DNA of 12,462 nt from Lentzea aerocolonigenes (GTDB lineage Bacteria; Actinomycetota; Actinomycetes; Mycobacteriales; Pseudonocardiaceae). Positions within the stretch are counted from its first letter, which is position 1; every line of letters starts with the position of its first letter. Positions 1 through 5,537 of this stretch are shown in pieces. Below the pieces are notes generated by a model that did no database searches, had not been told where the DNA came from, and worked only from the letters and a program-made list of their open reading frames with translations. The stretch spans positions 1 through 12,462 of the forward strand of contig NZ_JYJG01000510.1 in assembly GCF_000955955.1 (NCBI RefSeq). Direction: 5' to 3'. The position numbers and the translations under genes are program-made.

Positions 1-27
1 GGTTCTTGCTGACCCGACAAAGCACTA

Positions 28-561
28 CTAGCTCCTGCGCAGGCGCAGCGCCGAGACCAGGAAGAAGATCCCGCCGATCGTGGCGTAGCCGGCGAGGTTC
101 GCGAACGTCGGGTTCTCGCCGGACGCCATCACGATGAACGACGAGCCCGCGAGCACCGAGATGCCGCCGCTGAGGATCATCGGCCACTGACCGCCCATCC
201 TGCGGCGGCCGACGGCGACCGCGAGCTGCACCAGCCCGGAGACGATCGCCCACGCTCCCCACACGCGCAGCACCGCGGGGATGCCCGCGGACGTGGCGAT
301 CGCGAGGCCGGCCGCGGCGAGCAGGCTGATCGCGATGTTCAGGTACAGCCCGTTGTTGCGGGACGAGCGCAGGTCGACGACGGCCGCGGCCACGTCGAAC
401 AGCGGGTACAGGACCAGCAGGGTGATGGCGAGCGGTCCGAGCTCCTGCCTCGACACGAACAGCAGCGCGGCCCACACGACGGCGAACCCGAACCGGACGA
501 GGTACAGCCTGCGCAGCGCTGACGCGGCGTCGTTTCCGGTGGGTGAGGCAACGGCGGTCAC
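28..561 (-). CDS. DUF308 / HdeD-like six-helix membrane protein
   Basis: This 177-residue protein is almost entirely hydrophobic. Six likely membrane segments lie at about residues 20-37, 43-62, 73-90, 96-118, 127-147 and 153-172, with short Arg-rich loops and an Arg-rich tail (RLRRS). The six-helix layout and length match the DUF308 family, whose best known member is HdeD, an acid-resistance inner-membrane protein of E. coli; the actinobacterial members have no assigned reaction. I chose the GTG at 559-561 because an AGAGGA Shine-Dalgarno sequence sits about 7 nt upstream. The open frame continues back to 741, but that extension is Arg-rich, non-membrane, and would run across the operator region and into tetR. 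The gene is divergent from the TetR gene and probably controlled by it. The family call is fairly sure; function is unknown. Confidence 0.8.
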   Translation of the reverse strand: MTAVASPTGNDAASALRRLYLVRFGFAVVWAALLFVSRQELGPLAITLLVLYPLFDVAAAVVDLRSSRNNGLYLNIAISLLAAAGLAIATSAGIPAVLRVWGAWAIVSGLVQLAVAVGRRRMGGQWPMILSGGISVLAGSSFIVMASGENPTFANLAGYATIGGIFFLVSALRLRRS

Positions 562-601
562 GAAAGGTGTCCTCTCAAGCGATGGGCCCGGCTCCAAAAA
601 G

Positions 602-616
602 AGACCGAACGTTCTA
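602..616. promoter_or_regulatory. TetR operator candidate, copy 1
   Basis: The 15-bp sequence AGACCGAACGTTCTA is centred on the perfect palindrome GAACGTTC (607-614). The outer bases also pair: AG at 602-603 with CT at 618-619. It lies about 40-55 bp upstream of the DUF308 start, a suitable place to block that promoter. An identical 15-bp copy lies 51 bp away next to tetR. That it binds the neighbouring TetR protein is inference. Confidence 0.6.
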
Positions 617-652
617 CCTCTTCGAGAGTGACGGGTCGGGCGCGAATCGTCA

Positions 653-667
653 AGACCGAACGTTCTA
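653..667. promoter_or_regulatory. TetR operator candidate, copy 2
   Basis: This is a second, identical copy of AGACCGAACGTTCTA, with the GAACGTTC core at 658-665. It lies immediately upstream of the putative -10 hexamer of tetR (673-678), so a bound repressor would cover the promoter. Centre-to-centre distance to copy 1 is 51 bp, close to five helical turns, which would put both sites on the same face of the DNA. This fits autoregulation of tetR together with control of the divergent DUF308 gene. Confidence 0.6.
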
Positions 668-672
668 TCGAC

Positions 673-678
673 TACAGT
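673..678 (+). promoter_or_regulatory. Putative -10 hexamer of tetR (leaderless start)
   Basis: TACAGT fits the actinobacterial TANNNT -10 consensus and ends 7 nt before the ATG at 686. Transcription would then start at or next to the start codon. No Shine-Dalgarno sequence is visible before that ATG. A -35 is not clear; AAGACC (652-657) overlaps the operator. Confidence 0.4.
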
Positions 679-685
679 GGGCGGC

Positions 686-1264
686 ATGGCGCGCACCGAC
701 TCGACCCGACCCTCCGAAGCGCGGACCCGGCTGCTCAACACCGCCCTGCGCGTCTTCTACGCCGAGGGCATCCACTCCGTCGGCATCGACCGCATCGTGG
801 CAGAAGCCCAGGTCACGCGCGCCACGCTGTACCGGCACTTCCTGAGCAAGGAAGAGCTGGTCGTCGCCTACCTGAACGAGGTGGACGCGGCCATGCGCGC
901 CCAGGCATCGGCCGCCGCCGAGCGCGGCAACTCCCCCGCCGACACCCTGCGCGGCCTCGGCGAGGCCATCGCGGCGGGCATCCGCTCACCCGAGTTCCGC
1001 GGCTGCGCCTTCCTCAACGCGGCCGCCGAGTACCCCGACCCCGGCCACCCGGTGCACCAGACCGTGCTGGCTCACCGCCAGTGGTTCCACGACACCGTCC
1101 AGTCGCTCTTCACCGAACTCGGCACGTCCTCCGCCGAGCCGGCGGCCCGCCACTTCGTGATGCTGCGCGACGGCGCCATGGCGGCAGGCTGCCTGTCCGA
1201 CGCCGCACTCGTGTGCGAGACGTTCCTGCGCGGCGTCGACGGCCTGCTGCGAGTGCACGGCTAG
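686..1264 (+). CDS. TetR/AcrR-family transcriptional regulator
   Basis: This 192-residue protein has a typical TetR N-terminus. After a short basic arm (residues 1-15), the helix-turn-helix spans about 27-52 and ends in the signature VTRATLYRHF followed by SKEELV. The C-terminal half is the helical ligand and dimer domain. It carries the stretch GCAFLNAAAEYPD (107-119), which recurs in a subgroup of TetR proteins with small ligand pockets; the ligand is unknown. I chose ATG at 686 over the in-frame GTG at 677, which would add MGG and overlaps the likely -10 box. The gene is divergent from the DUF308 membrane-protein gene, and the two share the operator pair at 602-667, so that gene is the most likely target. 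Its TAG stop lies inside a CTAG shared with the convergent RraA-like gene. Confidence 0.9.
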   Translation: MARTDSTRPSEARTRLLNTALRVFYAEGIHSVGIDRIVAEAQVTRATLYRHFLSKEELVVAYLNEVDAAMRAQASAAAERGNSPADTLRGLGEAIAAGIRSPEFRGCAFLNAAAEYPDPGHPVHQTVLAHRQWFHDTVQSLFTELGTSSAEPAARHFVMLRDGAMAAGCLSDAALVCETFLRGVDGLLRVHG

Positions 1265-1875
1265 CCGGCGAACCCGTTGTCCCGCAGCGCTTTGTCGACG
1301 CGGGCGCGGTGGTCCGCCTCCCACTCGTCCAGCGACTGTGCCGCTTCCTTGTCCTGTTTGGACTGTGCTTTGTGGAGAACCTCGTCACGTTGGCCATGAG
1401 GTACGACCACAATGCCTTCCTCATCCGCCACAACGATGTCGCCCGCACTCACCCGCACACCGCCGCAGCCGATCGGCTCGTTCAACGGCAGCGCGACCTT
1501 CTTGGTGCCAGGAATGGGAATCACTCCCCTGGCGAACACCGGGAACCCGAGCTCCCGCGCCTCCGCCACATCCCGGATCACGCCGTCGAGCACGAACCCG
1601 GCAACACCCCGCCGATGCGCGATCGCGCAGACGTTGCCCCCGGCCAGCGCGTAGTCCAGATCCCCGGACTGCACCACGATCACGTCACCGGGCTGAGCGC
1701 GGTAGATCGCCGCGTGCAGCATCAGGTTGTCCCCCGGCGGGCACCGCACCGTGAACGCGGGCCCCGCGACGCGAGGCATCGGCGTCCACAGCGGGCGGAT
1801 CCCGATGTCCATCACGCGCTCGCGCCCCAGCACGTCCGCGAGCGTGGTCGGTGAGACGTGTCCGAACTCGTTCAT
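1261..1875 (-). CDS. RraA-like / HMG-aldolase family protein
   Basis: This 204-residue protein belongs to the RraA-like superfamily. Members include divalent-metal-dependent 4-hydroxy-4-methyl-2-oxoglutarate/oxaloacetate aldolases-decarboxylases and the RNase E inhibitor RraA of E. coli. The aldolase signature G-x20-R-D-x2-E/D is intact: G80, R101, D102 and E105 in DGVIRDVAEARE. The preceding glycine-rich ALAGGN loop and the later GDIVVADEEGIVVVP strand pair are also typical. With that motif present, enzymatic activity on a pyruvate-type keto acid is more likely than RNase regulation, but the substrate cannot be told. The ATG at 1873-1875 is preceded by GGGAGGA about 6 nt away, a strong ribosome site. 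The gene is divergent from the glutathione peroxidase gene and tail-to-tail with tetR, overlapping by 4 bp at CTAG. No pathway partner is adjacent. Confidence 0.85.
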   Translation of the reverse strand: MNEFGHVSPTTLADVLGRERVMDIGIRPLWTPMPRVAGPAFTVRCPPGDNLMLHAAIYRAQPGDVIVVQSGDLDYALAGGNVCAIAHRRGVAGFVLDGVIRDVAEARELGFPVFARGVIPIPGTKKVALPLNEPIGCGGVRVSAGDIVVADEEGIVVVPHGQRDEVLHKAQSKQDKEAAQSLDEWEADHRARVDKALRDNGFAG

Positions 1876-1915
1876 CGTGGTCCTCCCGCTCGGCCGCTTC
1901 CTCGTCGATCATGCA

Positions 1916-1931
1916 GCACGGTGTCTCGTGC
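1916..1931. repeat. Short inverted repeat between the RraA-like and gpx genes
   Basis: The arms GCACG (1916-1920) and CGTGC (1927-1931) are perfect complements around a 6-bp spacer. The repeat sits about 40 bp upstream of the RraA-like start and 50 bp upstream of the peroxidase start. It could be an operator for either divergent gene. Five-bp arms are short in DNA this GC-rich, so chance is not excluded. Confidence 0.25.
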
Positions 1932-1966
1932 CACACCGGCCGGATCAGCCTCGCTCGAGCAACGTG

Positions 1967-1975
1967 AACTAGTTT
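1967..1975 (+). promoter_or_regulatory. AACTAGTT palindrome with putative -10 of gpx
   Basis: AACTAGTT (1967-1974) is a perfect 8-bp palindrome in an otherwise GC-rich gap. TAGTTT (1970-1975) within it fits TANNNT and ends 6 nt before the ATG at 1982, so the transcript could be leaderless. The GGTGG at 1976-1980 is too close to the ATG to be a good ribosome site. No convincing -35 is visible. Confidence 0.4.
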
Positions 1976-1981
1976 GGTGGT

Positions 1982-2467
1982 ATGGAGATCTTCGACATCC
2001 CGGTCGCCACGCTCGCGGGTGAGCCGGGCGACCTGAGCCCGTTGCGCGGCAAGGTGCTGCTCATCGTCAACGTCGCCTCGCGCTGCGGCCTCACCCCGCA
2101 GTACGCGGGCCTGGAGCGGCTCCAGGAGAAGTACGGCGAGCAGGGCTTCTCGGTCGTCGGCTTCCCGTGCAACCAGTTCATGGGCCAGGAGCCGGGCAGC
2201 TCAGAGGAGATCGCCACGTTCTGCTCCACGACCTACGGGGTGTCGTTCCCCCTGTACGAGAAGATCGAGGTCAACGGGGCGGACGCGCACCCGCTCTACC
2301 AGGCGCTGACGCAGCAGCCGGACGCCGACGGCACCGCCGGCGACGTGCAGTGGAACTTCGAGAAGTTCCTCGTGTCGGGCGAGGGCGAGGTGCTCGGCCG
2401 GTTCCGTCCCAAGGTGGAGCCCGAGGACCCGACGATCACCCAGGCGATCGAGGCAGCGCTCCGCTAG
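1982..2467 (+). CDS. Glutathione peroxidase family (thioredoxin-type, Cys)
   Basis: This 161-residue protein is a full-length GPx with a thioredoxin fold and no signal peptide, so it is cytosolic. The peroxidatic cysteine is C35 in NVASRCGLT. The other catalytic tetrad members are Q69 (GQEPG), W124 and N125 (WNFEKF). GFPCNQF (60-66) is the second family signature. A further cysteine, C81 in EEIATFC, matches the resolving cysteine of two-cysteine, thioredoxin-dependent GPx enzymes. Despite the name it therefore probably uses thioredoxin, as is usual in bacteria, and actinomycetes generally lack glutathione. Substrates in this class are H2O2 and organic or lipid hydroperoxides. The gene is convergent with, and overlaps by 4 bp (CTAG), the catalase-related gene of the lipoxygenase operon. 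That makes detoxification of LOX-derived hydroperoxides an attractive but unproven role. Confidence 0.92.
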   Translation: MEIFDIPVATLAGEPGDLSPLRGKVLLIVNVASRCGLTPQYAGLERLQEKYGEQGFSVVGFPCNQFMGQEPGSSEEIATFCSTTYGVSFPLYEKIEVNGADAHPLYQALTQQPDADGTAGDVQWNFEKFLVSGEGEVLGRFRPKVEPEDPTITQAIEAALR

Positions 2468-3420
2468 TCCGCGCCTCGCCCCAGTTGGCTGGGGCGGTAC
2501 GCGACCTTGCGGGCGCGCATCACCTCACCCAGCGGCCGGTGCTCGACGACCGCGTTCCACGGATCGAACTTCGCGGCCTCCACCTCGGCCGCGAAGTCCT
2601 CGTCCGGCTCCTGCCGGCCGATCACCAGGCGCGCGACGGTCTGGTACGGCGAGTCCCAGATCGCCGCGGCGTCCTCGATCGGGGTGCGGGCCTCGTCGAG
2701 GAAGAACTGCACCTGCAGCTCGTGCACCAGCGGGGCCTGCGCCAGGCGGGAGTAGATGTCCGCCGACCAGTCGTCCTTCGCCTGCGGGTTCACCTGCGCG
2801 GAAGCCGCCCGCAGCCGTACGCGGACCGCGTACGGGCCGTAGGAGATCGGTGCCGCGCTGAAGAAGTCCTCGGTCGCGAACCCGCTGAACGGCTTGTTCA
2901 GCGCGGCCCGCACCTCCTTGAGGTTGCCGAACAGGCGCGGCGAGCGGAGCAGGGCGCGCAGGATCCCGGCCAGCCCGCCACCACCGGCCGTGGTGACCTG
3001 GCTGAACTCCCTGCTGGTCGACGAGCTGAACTTCTCGTGGTTGATCAGCACGAAGTCCTGGCTCGCGGCCGGACCGCCGAACACGGACCGACCGTCCACA
3101 CCGAGCACCTTGAACGCGAAGCCGCGGATGTCCGGCACGTGGTCGGGCGCCCGGTCGAACCCGCCGTTGGACAGCCGGACCCGCACCTCGTAGGTGGCCT
3201 CGGTCGCGAAGATGCCCTGCCTTGCCTCCGGTGGCAGGCCCTCGACCACCTCCAACGTCGCCCGCAGCGCCGGGCGCTGCTTGCGGTGCAGCGCCCGGCC
3301 CGTGCCGAACCGCGCCGACTTGCGTTGCTGCATCGCGACGAACAGCTCCGCCTGGTCGCGGTGGCGCTGCGCCTCGTCCGGTGCGACGACCTCTTGCCAG
3401 TTCGTGCTCGGTGTGGTCAT
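2464..3420 (-). CDS. Catalase-related haem protein (LOX partner)
   Basis: This 318-residue protein is far shorter than true catalases (about 480 or more residues) but keeps the haem-site landmarks. A distal His, H45 in GRALHRK, aligns with the catalase RVVHAKG segment. DIRGFAFK (97-104) is the conserved catalase core. R304-x3-Y308 in RKVAY matches the proximal Arg-x-x-x-Tyr haem ligand. Such minimal catalase-like proteins form a group related to allene oxide synthase of coral and the catalase-related domain of Anabaena, which act on fatty-acid hydroperoxides rather than H2O2. The residue before the distal His is Leu44, not the Val of true catalases. The gene starts 8 bp after the lipoxygenase stop with only a poor GAGG very close to the ATG, which suggests translational coupling. 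Its 3' end overlaps the convergent gpx gene by 4 bp. Monofunctional catalase is unlikely; the exact product is unknown. Confidence 0.85.
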   Translation of the reverse strand: MTTPSTNWQEVVAPDEAQRHRDQAELFVAMQQRKSARFGTGRALHRKQRPALRATLEVVEGLPPEARQGIFATEATYEVRVRLSNGGFDRAPDHVPDIRGFAFKVLGVDGRSVFGGPAASQDFVLINHEKFSSSTSREFSQVTTAGGGGLAGILRALLRSPRLFGNLKEVRAALNKPFSGFATEDFFSAAPISYGPYAVRVRLRAASAQVNPQAKDDWSADIYSRLAQAPLVHELQVQFFLDEARTPIEDAAAIWDSPYQTVARLVIGRQEPDEDFAAEVEAAKFDPWNAVVEHRPLGEVMRARKVAYRPSQLGRGAD

Positions 3421-3428
3421 GGCCTCGC

Positions 3429-5177
3429 TCAGATGTTGGTGCTGTTGGGGATCAACGACGGCCGCAGGTACTCGTACGGCACGGCCCGGCGGCGGTTCCT
3501 GGCGACGATCTCGGCCTCGATGCTGCCGAGATCCGACTGGAAGCGCTGGTGCCCGGCGGCGACCGGAGTGCCCTTGAAGTCGTTCTCGTAGTCGCCGAGG
3601 ACGGTGTGGTGGATGGAGCCGAGGAAGTGCATGACGCAGAACTGCTGCACGGCCACGTCCAACGGCGGCAGGTTGTCGAGCCAGTCGGTCTCGGTGTGCC
3701 CCTTGCCGGTGGGCTCGGGGGTGTAGCCCGCCAGCGGGTTGGCCGGCAGGAACGCCAGGTGGTCCTTCTGCGCGAAGTTCACCGCGGCGTGCTGCGGGCC
3801 CGCGGTCCAGATCACCATGGTCAGGATCTCCGCAAGATCCTGCAAGTCGGCGATGTGTCCTGGGGTGGCGCCGAAATCCCGGACCTGACCGCCGTCCGGT
3901 GACGCCACCTCGGCCGCCCACGCCTGCAGCTCGTGGTCGCCCTGGACGTCGGCGTCGCCGCGGTAGTAGGTGGACACGAACGTGCCGACCCACTCCGAGA
4001 TCGCCTGCCACACCAGCAGACCGTCGTCGCGGTACGGGAAGTGCGGCAGCTCGCGGCTCTCCCGCGTGCCGGTCGACGCGAGCGCCGCCGGCAGGTAGTT
4101 GCCGCGGAACGAGCGCTGGGCGCGGTGCTTGGCGAGCCACGGGTAGGTGCTCGCGAGGTCGGACCCGATCAGGTACTCGACCGCCTTTCCCGGCTGGATC
4201 AGCAGCTCGACCGCGAGCTTGTTGATCGAGAACGTGCCCTCGAAGTGCCGCTTCAGCAGCACGGCGACCGGGTGGTTGGCCGCGAGGTTGCGCACCGCGG
4301 CGAGCAGCACGGGCTCGCTCATCAGGTGCGTGAAACCCAGGTGCGTCAACACTTCGTGGTAGGTGTTGTGCGCCGAGAGCACGCAGTTCTTGGCGAGTCT
4401 CCACGAGTAGCCGTCGGCCGGCGTGTAGATCTCCCGGCCCGCCGGGTCCTGGCCGCACTGGATCGCGAACGGCCGCAACTCGCCCCCTCGGCGCGGCACG
4501 CAGAACGCGGCCATCGGCGCGTACATGTACTTCGGGGCCTGCGGGTGCTTGCCGTTGTCCAGTTCGGACATGGCCTCGTAGTCCACCCAGTACACGCGGC
4601 CTTCGGCGATGGCGGTCGCCAGGCTGTCGCTCGCGAACCCGGGCAACGCCGTGAGGTGCTCGTCGGTGATCGGGAACTTGCCGGGGACCGCGGTCATCCG
4701 GTGCAGCCGGGTCGGGTCCGGCCCGGCCACGAAGCACTCGGCGAAGTACTCGTCGGTCTCGAACCGCTCGACGACCGACGGCGGCTGGGCCAACGCGAAA
4801 ACGTCTCGGAAATCCTGCAGGCTCTTTTGTCTCAATTCGCCGGTCGTCCCGCCGGGAACGGGCATGAAGTAGTCGACCAGCCCGGCCATGTCATCGGCCC
4901 GGATCATCTGCGCCAGCTTCACCGGCGCCAGCGGCTGCAGTTCGTGGACGAAATTCCACCGGCCCCTGCGCTTGAGCAGGCGGAGGTTCATCCGCAGCTT
5001 TTCCTGGGCTTCGAGGGACTTGAGCTGCCAGAGCTTGTCCGGGCCGTCGTCCGCGGTCGTACCTGCGGCGACCGGGAAACCCATCTCCATGTTGTACCGG
5101 TAAAAAGACCGTACCCCGGCAACCTGTTCAGCACGTTCTTCCCGGCTGTCGTGCTGCGAAATGAGATACTCCGCCAC
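3429..5177 (-). CDS. Lipoxygenase (non-haem iron fatty-acid dioxygenase)
   Basis: Lipoxygenases insert O2 into polyunsaturated fatty acids to give hydroperoxides. All five iron ligands can be placed in this 582-residue protein: H274 and H279 (H-E-V-L-T-H, the His-x4-His pair, preceded by the family-typical SWRLAK), H463 and N467 (QHAAVNF), and the C-terminal carboxylate of I582 in the ending IPNSTNI. The ligand spacings match the family. It has no signal peptide and appears to lack the N-terminal PLAT beta-barrel of plant and animal enzymes, so it is a compact cytosolic bacterial form. The start is GTG at 5175-5177, with GGAGGA about 4 nt upstream. It is the first gene of an operon with the catalase-related gene. 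Regio- and stereospecificity cannot be read reliably; the region aligning with the Ala/Gly stereocontrol position lies near residues 326-334. Palindromes upstream at 5191-5227 suggest regulation. Confidence 0.93.
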   Translation of the reverse strand: MAEYLISQHDSREERAEQVAGVRSFYRYNMEMGFPVAAGTTADDGPDKLWQLKSLEAQEKLRMNLRLLKRRGRWNFVHELQPLAPVKLAQMIRADDMAGLVDYFMPVPGGTTGELRQKSLQDFRDVFALAQPPSVVERFETDEYFAECFVAGPDPTRLHRMTAVPGKFPITDEHLTALPGFASDSLATAIAEGRVYWVDYEAMSELDNGKHPQAPKYMYAPMAAFCVPRRGGELRPFAIQCGQDPAGREIYTPADGYSWRLAKNCVLSAHNTYHEVLTHLGFTHLMSEPVLLAAVRNLAANHPVAVLLKRHFEGTFSINKLAVELLIQPGKAVEYLIGSDLASTYPWLAKHRAQRSFRGNYLPAALASTGTRESRELPHFPYRDDGLLVWQAISEWVGTFVSTYYRGDADVQGDHELQAWAAEVASPDGGQVRDFGATPGHIADLQDLAEILTMVIWTAGPQHAAVNFAQKDHLAFLPANPLAGYTPEPTGKGHTETDWLDNLPPLDVAVQQFCVMHFLGSIHHTVLGDYENDFKGTPVAAGHQRFQSDLGSIEAEIVARNRRRAVPYEYLRPSLIPNSTNI

Positions 5178-5190
5178 GAATCCTCCACCC

Positions 5191-5202
5191 TGCTCGCGAG
5201 CA
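5191..5202. promoter_or_regulatory. Perfect 12-bp palindrome upstream of the lipoxygenase
   Basis: TGCTCGCGAGCA is a perfect 12-bp palindrome ending 13 bp before the lipoxygenase GTG, just upstream of its Shine-Dalgarno sequence. It lies where a repressor would block the promoter or early transcript, so an operator is the simplest reading. No regulator gene adjoins the operon, so the binding protein is unknown. Confidence 0.45.
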
Positions 5203-5203
5203 A

Positions 5204-5227
5204 AAAAGTGATGATCGCACCACTTTT
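5204..5227. repeat. AAAAGTG/CACTTTT inverted repeat (terminator or operator)
   Basis: Perfect 7-bp arms, AAAAGTG (5204-5210) and CACTTTT (5221-5227), flank a 10-bp spacer in the most AT-rich patch of the window. Read on the minus strand the stem is followed by a run of six T (5202-5207), so it could be a weak terminator of the upstream metal-transport operon, which ends at 5265. It could equally be an operator or the AT-rich promoter of the lipoxygenase operon. The stem has little GC, which argues against an efficient terminator. Confidence 0.4.
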
Positions 5228-5264
5228 GAAAAGCGGCTCGTGAGGGTGTGTTCAGATGCGTGAA

Positions 5265-5537
5265 CTACTCCTGGGGGTTCACCCAGTCGATGTCTTCCCA
5301 CGGCACTTCCCGAGTGCCGTGGTGCAGGACGCGAGAGAGTCGTTCGAGCACCCACGGCCGTTGGATGCCGGGCCGTTCGAACCCGAGCAGCCGCCCGCGC
5401 CACCGCGGGGTCACCAGCACCCGGACGACCCGCTGCCGGCCGTGCTCGTCGGCTTCGGTCAGCAGGTCGGCCACCCGGCCGAGCGGGCGTCCCGCGCGGT
5501 CCCGGACGGTTCGTCCCAGCAGGTCACTCGCCAGCAT
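5265..5537 (-). CDS. Small PRC-barrel-like protein, last gene of Nramp operon
   Basis: This 90-residue protein is soluble. Its N-terminus, LASDLLGRTVRDRAGRPLGRV, is a clear PRC-barrel opening: a strand, a Gly-Arg turn, a second strand, then the usual VVRVLVTPR and closing VPWEDIDWV strands. PRC-barrels are small beta-barrels found in the photosynthetic reaction-centre H subunit, in RimM and in actinobacterial transporter accessory proteins; they bind partners or sense rather than catalyse. The ATG at 5535-5537 lies inside the upstream gene, with a 14-bp overlap, so the two are translationally coupled. This is the fourth and last gene of the operon. A cytosolic partner or sensor role for the transporter is inferred from position only. 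Confidence 0.75.
   Translation of the reverse strand: MLASDLLGRTVRDRAGRPLGRVADLLTEADEHGRQRVVRVLVTPRWRGRLLGFERPGIQRPWVLERLSRVLHHGTREVPWEDIDWVNPQE

Noticed and set aside
562..741. N-terminal extension of the DUF308 protein back to 741
   Set aside because: It would encode a polar Arg-rich segment, cover both operator copies and overlap tetR; the GTG at 561 has a good Shine-Dalgarno sequence.
628..1854. Plus-strand open frame of 408 codons across tetR and the RraA-like gene
   Set aside because: It is a shadow frame of Arg/Pro-rich sequence; TetR and RraA motifs lie in other frames with proper starts.
2464..3420. Annotation as an ordinary H2O2 catalase
   Set aside because: It is about 160 residues too short, shares only the core haem motifs, and is coupled to a lipoxygenase.
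2167..3591. Long plus-strand open frame of 474 codons opposite the catalase-related and gpx genes
   Set aside because: Its translation is Arg/Pro/Gly-rich low-complexity sequence with no motif; it is the usual shadow of high-GC genes, and the opposite strand encodes recognisable proteins.
3421..4737. N-terminal extension of the catalase-related protein through the LOX region
   Set aside because: That part of the frame is the out-of-phase shadow of the LOX gene; the ATG at 3420 gives a protein of the family's usual size.
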